A stretch of DNA of 64,000 bases, taken from Vibrio tritonius. GTDB taxonomy: Bacteria; Pseudomonadota; Gammaproteobacteria; Enterobacterales; Vibrionaceae. Of the stretch, positions 55,994-63,773 are shown one piece after another; the stretch's first letter is position 1; each line of letters begins with the position of its first letter. Position numbers and translations under genes: made by a program. The notes under the pieces were generated by a model that worked only from the letters and a program-made list of their open reading frames with translations, was not told the DNA's origin and did no database searches. Location of the stretch: assembly GCF_001547935.1 (NCBI RefSeq), contig NZ_AP014635.1:1798001-1862000 (forward strand), given 5' to 3'.

Positions 55994-57223
55994 ATGAAGC
56001 ATCACCTATTCAACTGGCTAGATAAAAAAAATAAAGCAAAGCTTATCGTGTTTTTAGTGACAGGTAGCATAGCGTGTAGCTTAGCTATAGTGTGTGCCGT
56101 ACCTCTATTACCTGTTTGGGCCTATCTTCCTGTATCGATAGCCGTCGTTTTACTGTTTTCGACCACACTGGTTTTACAAGCAGGTTCAATGGCGATTAGT
56201 GCAACCCAACAAGATCATCGCGTTGAGATGGAAAAACACTTTGAAACTGTCTCTTCCATTTGCGATTGGGTTGAAGAATATCGAGACTTAAATCGTGTGG
56301 TAGCAGATCACATCGAAAACGTGAACGGAGATGCACAACGAGCTACTGAAGACATTCTCAATCACATAGCCAGTTTAGATGATGCAGCAGGAAACTTTAC
56401 TCATTACCTTAAAGACATGGAGTTTGATTCGAAAAGCATGGTAGAAACGCTGGACGAACACACCAATGTTATTTCTCACCTAGCAGATAACACGCGCAGT
56501 TTGATGGACAATATTAAAACTGAACGTGAAGAAGTGAACAACGTGCTTAACCGCGTGTTGGGTTTGAATGAAATCACGGAGGTCATTTCAAATATCGCCA
56601 ATGAGACTAACTTACTGGCACTCAATGCCGCTATCGAAGCAGCACGTTGTGGTGAGGCGGGCCGTGGGTTTGCCGTGGTCGCGGATGAAGTGCGTGAATT
56701 AGCCCAGCGTGCAGGCAAAGCGGCTGAGCAAATTACCAAAGAAATCGAGAGCTTACGAGAAGATGTTACGACTCGTTTTGAAAATGCGACCAAAGAGAGT
56801 TGCGAACAGTCCGACAAAGCCGACCAAATGATCGAGTCGGTACAAAGCTTACGCGAGAGTTTTGGTGCTGTGCGTGAATTGAGCGAAAACCAAATTACCC
56901 AAATTATGCTTTATACCAATGATCTAGAGCGAAACATTAGCGGTAGTATGGCTTGTACCCAGTTCCAGGATATTGTGCGTCAAAAGCTAGACAGTATCGA
57001 GCATTTAATGCGTGAGCAGCATCTTTTAGTTGGCGACCTATTCAATGGCATGCGAATCAATGACATGCGAACTCGAGAGCTAGAATACACCGAAACATTG
57101 CGTAAACTGGCTGACGAATACAAACATGATTTTGAACGCCACTGTAACTATGTTGATAATGGATTTGAGGCAGCCGGATCGACCACTTCAACAAATGGGC
57201 TACCAAAAGTCGAATTATTTTAG
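55994..57223 (+). CDS. Membrane-anchored chemoreceptor without a periplasmic sensor
   Basis: 409 residues. Two TM helices lie close together (about 15-35 and 43-65) with only a few residues between them, so there is no periplasmic ligand domain. A coiled coil leads to the signalling tip [20 protein letters not shown] and [19 protein letters not shown] at about residues 200-240. After the second helix comes [16 protein letters not shown], a segment also seen in other sensorless receptors. GAGGTG precedes ATG 55994; the frame also opens at a TTG 15 bases earlier. It ends the operon, before a terminator. Confidence 0.9.
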   Translation: MKHHLFNWLDKKNKAKLIVFLVTGSIACSLAIVCAVPLLPVWAYLPVSIAVVLLFSTTLVLQAGSMAISATQQDHRVEMEKHFETVSSICDWVEEYRDLNRVVADHIENVNGDAQRATEDILNHIASLDDAAGNFTHYLKDMEFDSKSMVETLDEHTNVISHLADNTRSLMDNIKTEREEVNNVLNRVLGLNEITEVISNIANETNLLALNAAIEAARCGEAGRGFAVVADEVRELAQRAGKAAEQITKEIESLREDVTTRFENATKESCEQSDKADQMIESVQSLRESFGAVRELSENQITQIMLYTNDLERNISGSMACTQFQDIVRQKLDSIEHLMREQHLLVGDLFNGMRINDMRTRELEYTETLRKLADEYKHDFERHCNYVDNGFEAAGSTTSTNGLPKVELF

Positions 57224-57253
57224 TCAAAATTTAACCTAAGCAACACTTTCTCT

Positions 57254-57283
57254 AAACCACCTTAACATGAGGTGGTTTTTTAT
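57254..57283 (+). terminator. Intrinsic terminator of the chemosensory operon
   Basis: Nine-base perfect arms aaaccacct / aggtggttt with a 7-base loop, then a T-run. Confidence 0.85.
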
Positions 57284-57442
57284 TTAGGCTAATCCACTCA
57301 CTGAGTTAGATAAACTATTTGCTTAGTGATTAGTGAAATTAATTTCTATGAAGATTAAATCACTCTTAAATAGATACATCATATTTCTGTCATAAAGAGT
57401 CATTATCGTCTTGCCTTAAATAAACACATTGAAGTGGTATAA

Positions 57443-58195
57443 ATGAAAAAGCAGTCTTTATTATTTTCGGCACTTGTTGCCGCGTCTCTATTATCATCAC
57501 CCTCTTTCGCTGCTCAATCGAGTAATATTTGCCAAGCTAAAAGCTATGAAATGGCACTGCGTTATCAACAGCAGTCTGCTGAAATTGCGGCTCTGCAACT
57601 GCAAACTTACCATTTTGCCGAGCAACGCCTTGCAAATATTATCGAAAAAAACAAAGCACCACAAAAACTTGCGGTAGTCATGGACCTAGACGAAACCGTA
57701 CTTGATAACTCGCCACTGTTGGTGCGTGACATGCAAAATTGCCACGATTACACCAGTTGGGATACTTGGTCTGATTGGGAAAGAAAAGGCAACCCAAACC
57801 TGATTCCGGGTGCAAAAGAATTTACCCAATACGCTAACCAACAAGGTGTGGCTATTTTCTACGTATCGGATCGCTACAACGAAAATAAAGCGTACACACT
57901 CAAAACTTTGGCTGCTTTAGGTTTGCCTCAAGTAAAAGAAGACCATGTTTTGTTATATGGCACATCAAAAGAAGATCGTCGTAATAGCATCAGCAAACAC
58001 CACAAAATAGTGATGCTAATGGGTGATAGCCTACCGGATGTTTCCGCTCAATTTAAAAATAAGAAAGACACCCAATATAATCGCGACTTAGTTGAAAAAA
58101 GCCGTCAGCATTTTGGTGAAGACTGGATTGTCTTTCCTAACGCCAGCTACGGCGCTTGGACAAAAGCACCGCTAACTACTTGGCAAGAAAAGTAG
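57443..58195 (+). CDS. Periplasmic acid phosphatase / 5'-nucleotidase, e(P4)-like HAD family
   Basis: 250 residues with a Sec signal peptide (MKKQ, hydrophobic core, cleavage after SFA near 23). HAD motif I VVMDLDETVLDNS places the nucleophile near D81; motif II is FYVSDR; motif III/IV region KIVMLMGDSLPDV. It matches the class C/e(P4) group that dephosphorylates nucleotides outside the cytoplasm. Family lipoproteins carry a lipobox Cys, but none follows the signal peptide here, so the protein should be soluble in the periplasm. Single gene with its own promoter region. Confidence 0.88.
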   Translation: MKKQSLLFSALVAASLLSSPSFAAQSSNICQAKSYEMALRYQQQSAEIAALQLQTYHFAEQRLANIIEKNKAPQKLAVVMDLDETVLDNSPLLVRDMQNCHDYTSWDTWSDWERKGNPNLIPGAKEFTQYANQQGVAIFYVSDRYNENKAYTLKTLAALGLPQVKEDHVLLYGTSKEDRRNSISKHHKIVMLMGDSLPDVSAQFKNKKDTQYNRDLVEKSRQHFGEDWIVFPNASYGAWTKAPLTTWQEK

Positions 58196-58208
58196 CAAGT
58201 CAGTCAAG

Positions 58209-58230
58209 GCTCGGGCTCAATAGCCCGAGC
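58209..58230 (+). terminator. Stem-loop after the acid phosphatase gene
   Basis: Nine-base perfect arms gctcgggct / agcccgagc, 4-base loop, 14 bases after the stop. The tail is only weakly T-rich. Confidence 0.6.
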
Positions 58231-58560
58231 TAATCGCAAAATTAAACGTATTCTCTATCCAGTTCTCCCCCTAGCTTTTTCAGGGGGGAGTTGGAGGGGG
58301 ATCCTGCACACAAGCCAAAAAATCCATCAGAATCATTACCTAAGCCTAAACTGATTTACATCATACTTTTTAGGGAAAACTGCATACCGGGCTAGCGATC
58401 GACTAGAGCCAAGCGTATATTGCCCTAAACCATATGAAATAAGTGGTTATTAGGAGACAGTCTTCTCTACTCTCGCAGAGGATGCCAACGCACCTCTACC
58501 CTAGTACTTATCACGCTTTTACTGCCCTCTAATAGCTCAGTTACAACGACTTAGAGGTGA
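58231..58560. other. 330-bp intergenic region before the NiCoT gene
   Basis: Contains a small GC-rich inverted repeat, ctccccc (58,265-58,271) with ggggggag (about 58,282-58,289), of the kind scattered between bacterial genes. I looked for a cobalamin riboswitch and saw none of its conserved boxes. No gene seen. Confidence 0.4.
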
Positions 58561-59589
58561 ATGCTAGTGTCTCACTGCTACTCAACGCGAACCCGCGCCC
58601 GTTTACTACTGATTGGCCTTGCGCTGCTCAATGCTGCGATTTGGATCTGGGCATTTTCTGTCTTTGGCGATCATCCCACCTTGATTGGCACTGCGGTGCT
58701 CGCATGGACCTATGGCCTACGCCACGCGGTCGATGCCGACCATATTGCCGCGATTGATAACGTAACCCGTAAGATGATGCAACAAGGCAAAGAGCCAGTT
58801 GCGGTGGGAGCGTATTTCTCACTCGGACACTCTTCGATTGTTATATTGGCATCCCTTTTAGTTGGCCTTGCCACCGCCCAATGGCGTAACGAACTCAGCT
58901 GGTTTCAAGATGTGGGCGGCACAATTGGCACCTCCGTTTCGGCGCTGTTTCTGTTGATTTTGGCGTTAATCAACTTTCTGATCTTTAAAGATGTCTGGAA
59001 AAAATATCAGCAAGTCAAACAAGGCAACACCAACGTATTGAGCCATGAGTTAGAAGAGCCATTAGGCGGCGGAATGATGACATGGATTTATCGCCGCCTG
59101 TTTCGCTTTATCAACCACAGCTGGCAAATGTACTTAGTCGGCTTTCTGTTTGGCTTAGGCTTTGATACCGCTACCGAAGTCGGGCTGCTGGCTATCTCCG
59201 CCACCAGCTCATCCAATGGTTTACCCCTGAGCACCATTATGGTCTTCCCTGCTCTGTTCGCAGCCGGCATGGCGTTTGTTGATTCCGTCGATAACGTCAT
59301 TATGGTGAAAGCCTACAGCTGGGCATTCGAACAACCGTTTCGTAAGCTCTATTATAACCTCACTATTACCGCGTCATCATTGATTGTCGCCTTGGTGATC
59401 GGCGGCTTTGAAGCGTTAGGATTACTTGCCGAAAAAGGCCACTGGCACTCCACTTTCAGCGATTGGGTAATGAACGCCAACGACCAACTCGGCGATATCG
59501 GCTTCTGGATTGTCGGCATTATGATCGCCTGCTGGGTGGTGTCGCTGCTGAACTATCGATTGCGCGGGTATCATAGGTTGGTGGGGTGA
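58561..59589 (+). CDS. Nickel/cobalt transporter, NiCoT family
   Basis: Inner-membrane permease of 342 residues with about eight TM helices. TM2 carries the family signature RHAVDADHIAAIDNVTR, whose His and Asp residues bind the metal. Further marks are FSLGHSSIVI and LGFDTATEVGLLA, then FPALFAAGMAFVDSVDN. It imports Ni2+ and/or Co2+; selectivity cannot be read. GAGGTG directly precedes ATG 58561; GTG 58567 has better spacing and may be the true start. It is not next to urease, hydrogenase or cobalamin genes in this window. A strong terminator follows. Confidence 0.93.
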   Translation: MLVSHCYSTRTRARLLLIGLALLNAAIWIWAFSVFGDHPTLIGTAVLAWTYGLRHAVDADHIAAIDNVTRKMMQQGKEPVAVGAYFSLGHSSIVILASLLVGLATAQWRNELSWFQDVGGTIGTSVSALFLLILALINFLIFKDVWKKYQQVKQGNTNVLSHELEEPLGGGMMTWIYRRLFRFINHSWQMYLVGFLFGLGFDTATEVGLLAISATSSSNGLPLSTIMVFPALFAAGMAFVDSVDNVIMVKAYSWAFEQPFRKLYYNLTITASSLIVALVIGGFEALGLLAEKGHWHSTFSDWVMNANDQLGDIGFWIVGIMIACWVVSLLNYRLRGYHRLVG

Positions 59590-59611
59590 GGTTTTGGTTG
59601 GGGTTTTGGGG

Positions 59612-59639
59612 AAGGTGAAGCTGGGGCTTCACCTTTTTT
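59612..59639 (+). terminator. Intrinsic terminator after the NiCoT gene
   Basis: Ten-base perfect arms aaggtgaagc / gcttcacctt with a 4-base loop, followed by a T-run. Confidence 0.9.
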
Positions 59640-60011
59640 GTGGGTGTAAATTGTTTTATAGGGTGATTACAGTTTGTTGTAAGTAGTTTTTGGACATTTC
59701 CGTGTTATATGCACTGCTTAATTAGCATTTAGCGGATTACTTGAGGTATAGCAAAACCTCTAATGTAGTGGCCAGAGTCACTATGCCACTACATTAATTA
59801 CTGACTCCCCACTCAATAATCTACTTTTAAAATATGAAGTTCGCTAACTTTCCATCAAATCCAGGGTAACAATACACACACAGCTTGAATGGTTAATTTA
59901 AACACTATATATTGTGTTTATGTCCATCTCCATGCGTACATATGGGCTAGTGAATAGCGTACTGGAGATTTACGAAAAGGTTGTATCTGTTTCAAAAAGA
60001 GGAATAACCAT
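59640..60011. other. 372-bp region upstream of the defence operon
   Basis: No gene seen. AT-rich; holds the palindrome at 59,899-59,920. AGAGGAATAA before ATG 60012 is the first gene's ribosome site. Confidence 0.5.
59899..59920. promoter_or_regulatory. Palindromic operator candidate of the CBASS operon
   Basis: Perfect 7-base arms taaacac (59899-59905) and gtgttta (59914-59920) flank an 8-base A/T core. It lies about 90 bp before the first gene. The shape suits a dimeric repressor, but no regulator gene is adjacent. Confidence 0.45.
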
Positions 60012-60245
60012 ATGTCTACAAGAAAGAACCAGCACGTTGTGAAACATCCAGACGGATGGGCAGTTAAAGGCGCAGGAAACAACAAAGCGACGAAAGTTAC
60101 TAAAACACAAAAGGAAGCGATTGAGAGAGCAGAAGAAATTGCCCGCAATCAACGCACTGACACCAAGATTCACGGTCGCGATGGAAAGATTAGAGCTGGC
60201 AATAGTTATGGAAACGATCCTCATCCACCGAAAGACAAGAAATAA
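60012..60245 (+). CDS. DUF2188 protein, first gene of the CBASS-type operon
   Basis: 77 residues, basic and soluble. The whole length matches the DUF2188 pattern: NQHVVKHPDGWAVKGAGN, then TQKEAIERAEEIARNQ, then KIHGRDGKIR and a SYGNDPHPPKDKK end. The domain's function is not established. It stands nine bases before the CD-NTase gene and on the same strand, so it is almost certainly part of the same unit; it may be a regulator, phage sensor or accessory. Good ribosome site (AGAGGAATAA). It may also be a passenger, since DUF2188 proteins occur alone elsewhere. Confidence 0.85.
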   Translation: MSTRKNQHVVKHPDGWAVKGAGNNKATKVTKTQKEAIERAEEIARNQRTDTKIHGRDGKIRAGNSYGNDPHPPKDKK

Positions 60246-60254
60246 GAAGAAAAT

Positions 60255-61544
60255 ATGGCTATTACAGAGATGTTCCGTGATTTCTTGCAAAATTTGAAGA
60301 TCGATAATTCAGATAAGATCAGTAACCGTTACGATGAAATCACAGTTAGCCTCAACAAGAAATTTCGTGATACTGAATCTAAAAAAGCTAATAGTCTCCA
60401 AGTAGGCTCATATGGCCGCTGGACAGCGATCAAAGGCATTTCTGACCTAGATATGCTGTATATCATGCCCAAAGGAAAATGGGATTATTATAAAGATGGA
60501 AAACAGTCCCAACTCCTCAGCGATGTTCGTGATGCAATCAAAGCTCGATACCCAACAACTGATGTTCGCGTAGATAGACTCGTTGTTACAGTAACATATA
60601 CGAACTTTCATATTGAAGTTCAGCCAGTGTTTGAACAGGATGATGGCAGTTTCAAATATCCTGATACCTATAATGGCGGTAGTTGGAAAATCACTAAGCC
60701 CCGTGAAGAAATCGCTGCAATGACGGAGTTTAGTAGAGAAAAGAACAACAACTTGCGTAATTTATGCAGAATGGCCCGAGCCTGGAAGAATAAGCATGGT
60801 GTTGGTATGGGAGGGCTGCTTATAGATACGCTTGCTCATAACTTTCTGAAATCAACAGACTACTATGATGATAAAGGCTTTCTTTACTATGACTATATGA
60901 GCCGAGACTTCTTTGAATACCTCTCAAAGCTCCCCAAGCAAGATCGCTTCGCTGCATTAGGTAGTGGTCAGCATGTAAAAGTGAAAAAACAGTTTCAACG
61001 TAAGGCCAAAAAAGCTCACGAGTTATGCCTTAAAGCCATTGATGCAGGTGATGCTTCTCACGAGAAATGGAAAAAGGTTTATGGTCGTCCATTCCCAGTA
61101 GCAGCAACAGTTACTAAAGCAGTTGCTGAAGCTTTAGAAAGCCGCTCCACATGGCGTAATACAGAGCAATTTATCGAAGACCTTTTCCCAATTGACATTC
61201 GCTACCCACTAAGCCTTGACTGCGAAGTGTCTCAAAGAGGCTATAGGGAGCACTTTTTAACGGACATGCTGGCACACAAGATCCCCCTACTCGTAAATAA
61301 AAAACTCTTGTTCACTGTTTCTGACATTCAAGTGCCAGAGCCATACCAACTTAAATGGAAAGTTCTAAATCGGGGAGCTGAAGCACAGAAGAGAGACTGC
61401 ATTCGTGGTCAGATTTTTGATGACGACGGTTACAAAAGACGCAATGAATCAACCAGTTTCAAAGGTGAACATATAGTTGAATGCTATGCCATTAAAAATG
61501 GTATCGTTGTAGCAAAAGACCGTATTCACGTCCCGATTCAATGA
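60255..61544 (+). CDS. CBASS cyclic-oligonucleotide synthase (CD-NTase, SMODS with AGS-C domain)
   Basis: 429-residue nucleotidyltransferase. The catalytic core has G51-S52 (QVGSYGRW), the metal-binding pair D64 and D66 (ISDLDMLY) and a third acidic residue E121 in FHIEVQPVF. An OAS-like helical domain follows (NLRNLCRMARAWKNKHG, GGLLIDTLAHNF). The C-terminal ~90 residues match the adenylyl/guanylyl and SMODS C-terminal sensor domain (YQLKWKVLNRGAEA, then DCIRGQIFDDDG). It should make a cyclic di- or trinucleotide on phage infection to activate the SLATT protein encoded 7 bp downstream. The product cannot be read. No Cap2/Cap3 or HORMA/TRIP13 genes are present, so this is a minimal (type I-like) system. 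Confidence 0.9.
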   Translation: MAITEMFRDFLQNLKIDNSDKISNRYDEITVSLNKKFRDTESKKANSLQVGSYGRWTAIKGISDLDMLYIMPKGKWDYYKDGKQSQLLSDVRDAIKARYPTTDVRVDRLVVTVTYTNFHIEVQPVFEQDDGSFKYPDTYNGGSWKITKPREEIAAMTEFSREKNNNLRNLCRMARAWKNKHGVGMGGLLIDTLAHNFLKSTDYYDDKGFLYYDYMSRDFFEYLSKLPKQDRFAALGSGQHVKVKKQFQRKAKKAHELCLKAIDAGDASHEKWKKVYGRPFPVAATVTKAVAEALESRSTWRNTEQFIEDLFPIDIRYPLSLDCEVSQRGYREHFLTDMLAHKIPLLVNKKLLFTVSDIQVPEPYQLKWKVLNRGAEAQKRDCIRGQIFDDDGYKRRNESTSFKGEHIVECYAIKNGIVVAKDRIHVPIQ

Positions 61545-61551
61545 GATATTT

Positions 61552-62268
61552 ATGAACAAAGATGAGTTGCTAAAGAATATTGCCACAACTGGCTATAACG
61601 TCGGTTTTGGGGCTAAAAAGCACTTGGCCACTTATGACATTGTGAGCAAGACCCCTGGATTGATTAGCTTTTTCTCCATGGTATTTGGTATCTATGCTCT
61701 TGTTTTAGATGGGCTATCAACTAAATTTTTATCTGCTACATTCATCATCCTTGGTATTGTCAGCCTGTACATTACTATGTATGACTCACAAAAAGATAAA
61801 TACGAAGAAGCAGGCGTAAAACTAACTCAATATTACAACAAATTGAGAGACTTATATTGTCGTGTGAAATCAGACAATGGCACTGACACTTCTGCTTTTG
61901 AGCAAGAGCTATCTGAGATAGAGTCTAGCTACTACAGCGGCAACATTAGTAAACAGATCCTCTTTAGCGATTGGTACGCACACTATAAGTTTTTCTGGCA
62001 ACACCAGATTGAGTGGGTGGACGAGCAGAAAAATTTCTCACTACTTAGAGACAAACTACCTTTGTCTTTCACTCTGACTATCTGTGCCGTTTTAATTGGA
62101 GGGGGTATTGTTCTGAAAAATTGGCATGCCGATAGCAATATGAGCACAGAGCAAGCACTTCCTGAAACAACCACTACTTGCTTCTTAGTTACCGTAAAAA
62201 GTCTAGACTCAGCCAACGCTCAGACTCATCGCTGTGAACTCCCTCAACCAACAGAGCCAGGACACTAA
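61552..62268 (+). CDS. SLATT-domain membrane effector
   Basis: 238 residues. Two close TM helices at about 35-53 and 57-75 (ISFFSMVFGIYALVLDGL, FLSATFIILGIVSLYITMY), then the soluble helical part with YDSQKDKYEEAG and LRDLYCRV. This is the layout of SLATT proteins, the predicted pore-forming partners of SMODS nucleotidyltransferases. A third TM at about 170-190 (LPLSFTLTICAVLIGGGIVL) precedes a hydrophilic tail with two Cys. It probably perforates the inner membrane when the nucleotide signal binds. It ends the operon and is followed by a terminator. Confidence 0.82.
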   Translation: MNKDELLKNIATTGYNVGFGAKKHLATYDIVSKTPGLISFFSMVFGIYALVLDGLSTKFLSATFIILGIVSLYITMYDSQKDKYEEAGVKLTQYYNKLRDLYCRVKSDNGTDTSAFEQELSEIESSYYSGNISKQILFSDWYAHYKFFWQHQIEWVDEQKNFSLLRDKLPLSFTLTICAVLIGGGIVLKNWHADSNMSTEQALPETTTTCFLVTVKSLDSANAQTHRCELPQPTEPGH

Positions 62269-62289
62269 TCCTGATGCCAAATAGTCAAC

Positions 62290-62316
62290 AAAGGGATGAG
62301 ACATTCATCCCTTTTT
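62290..62316 (+). terminator. Intrinsic terminator of the CBASS operon
   Basis: Ten-base perfect arms aaagggatga / tcatcccttt with a 5-base loop and a short T-run. Confidence 0.85.
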
Positions 62317-62488
62317 CCCCTGTCATTACTATACTGATATCAATTATGCTCTAACTCATTTGGGGGCACTTTTGCGTTAGAAAGTGCCCACTGTGAAGGT
62401 TCTGGACAGAAATGAGCTAGAACTAATGCTCTAAATCGTTTCCGTCAGATTGGGTCAAGTATATAGAAGCCATACTCGTTTGTATGTA

Positions 62489-62837
62489 CTAAAATTCCTC
62501 GCGAGTATCACGCTCTTCATATTCTGGGAAATCAATTTCGATGAGGCCGTCATCATTAAGGACAAACAATACGCTTTCATTCATTCATATCAGAGCAACC
62601 ACGATAGACTTCCCAATCGTATGAATAATCGAGTTGATATTGATTACAGCCCACAAAAGAAATGTTTTCGACTTCTATACCATTAACATTGTGAGCCATA
62701 TGATCTATATGAGATAGATCCGGGATAAGTTTCTGTTCAAAGTCACTTTTGCTTTCAGATAGAAATCTAGTTAACTCTTCGCACAAGTGAACGCCGTTAA
62801 CTAAGGGTTGGGATGAACTAGAAAAAAACACTTTCAA
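62489..62837 (-). pseudogene. Frameshifted small gene of unknown function
   Basis: From TTG 62837 (or GTG 62831, which has GGAG nine bases upstream) a protein-like frame runs through QPLVNGVHLCEELTRFL and YDWEVYRGCSDMNE, then stops at 62577. Coding continues in another frame as ESVLFVLNDDGLIEIDFPEY and ends at TAG 62489. The break falls on three tandem ATGA units (minus strand, 62577-62590). Two units would restore one frame of about 115 residues. I do not recognise the family; the acidic, soluble, single-domain look recalls immunity-type small proteins, but this is a guess. A 7-T run near the start could hide a further shift. Confidence 0.65.
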
Positions 62838-62974
62838 ATACTCCGAAACCTAATTTAATTTTGGTACTAACGCCGCAAACAGTGGCGCTAACACCAATGC
62901 CGCAACAACAAAAAACCTTTAAACCACACACACCCAAGCATTAAGCGTCCATTCATTTGCTTGTATGTCTGTAC

Positions 62975-63439
62975 TTACGGCAAGTCTCTTAACTTTCTAG
63001 CCGGATTTCCTGCATAGATCCCTTTCTTGGTAATGTCCTTAGTCACAACACTACCCGCACCAATAACTACGCCTTCGCATATGCTAACTGGCAACACTGT
63101 CGCATTAGAGCCAATTGTAACGTTGTTAGCTATCACTGTACGCTCCCAATTATCTGGATTTGGGTCTGGTTTGCCATTCTTGAAAAGATCGTTTGCAAAC
63201 ATAACCCCATGACCGATGAAGCAATCGTCGCCAATGGTGACATACTCACAAATAAAAGTATGTGACTGTATTTTTGTCCGAGCGCCAATTACGGAGTTCT
63301 TCTGGATTTCAACAAAAGGGCCAATAAACACGTCATTCTTCAGCTCGCAACCATAAACATTAGAAGGCTTGATAACCGTTACATTCTCGCCACAGATAAT
63401 ATCTTTAACTTGAACTTCTAAAACTTTTGGACTTGGCAT
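62975..63439 (-). CDS. Hexapeptide-repeat acyltransferase (left-handed beta-helix)
   Basis: 154 residues of the LbH acetyltransferase fold. Repeats such as VTVIKP, IGPFVEIQ, SVIGARTKIQ, VTIGDDCFIGHG, VTIGSNATVLP and GVVIGAGSVV form the beta-helix. The His in FIGHGVMFAND is the likely catalytic base. The C-terminus KGIYAGNPARKL is the family end. It resembles sugar N- or O-acetyltransferases acting on nucleotide sugars for surface polysaccharides. ATG 63439 is chosen for its GGAGGTAGA ribosome site; the GTG 33 bases upstream opens the frame too. No polysaccharide genes are adjacent in the window. Confidence 0.9.
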   Translation of the reverse strand: MPSPKVLEVQVKDIICGENVTVIKPSNVYGCELKNDVFIGPFVEIQKNSVIGARTKIQSHTFICEYVTIGDDCFIGHGVMFANDLFKNGKPDPNPDNWERTVIANNVTIGSNATVLPVSICEGVVIGAGSVVTKDITKKGIYAGNPARKLRDLP

Positions 63440-63773
63440 TCTACCTCCGAACGCTATAAGACTTTTGTTCACTTTTCACACTCCTATCATGTAACCTTTC
63501 CAATCAAAGTTCAATTAATAATCAATAGGTTAATAAGAAATTATGGATGTTAAATTTCAAAATGACGCAGAAGTTCTAAAAAGCTTACGTCGACACTCCC
63601 TCAGATAACTACAGGTAAGGCAAACGTACAATCACAGATTATGAGTAAACTTTCGAGCTGAGAAGGAATGGGGCAATTCCGTGCTAGCAAAGATTTCAAA
63701 GTAAGCAGAAAAAACACGTTTAAAAGGTTGTTTATGACTAATGTAAAGATGTGTCTTTTCTTTGTCGTTTTTA
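63440..63773. other. 334-bp intergenic region
   Basis: No gene supported. On the minus strand TTGAAC near 63,515 may be the -35 of the acyltransferase promoter. The short frames overlapping 63,632-63,823 run through the end of the DJ-1 gene and look like shadows. Confidence 0.4.

Noticed and set aside
58231..58560. Cobalamin or nickel/cobalt riboswitch upstream of the NiCoT gene
   Set aside because: The conserved B12-box sequence and pairing pattern are absent.
62450..62686. Plus-strand frame of 78 codons
   Set aside because: It lies opposite the frameshifted minus-strand gene, which has far more protein-like composition on both sides of its break.
62838..62975. Possible integron attC site (GCGGCGTTAG on the minus strand, with an imperfect hairpin) between the acyltransferase and the broken small gene
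   Set aside because: There is only a right-hand core look-alike. No matching left core follows the acyltransferase stop, and no integrase or repeated attC copies are in the window.
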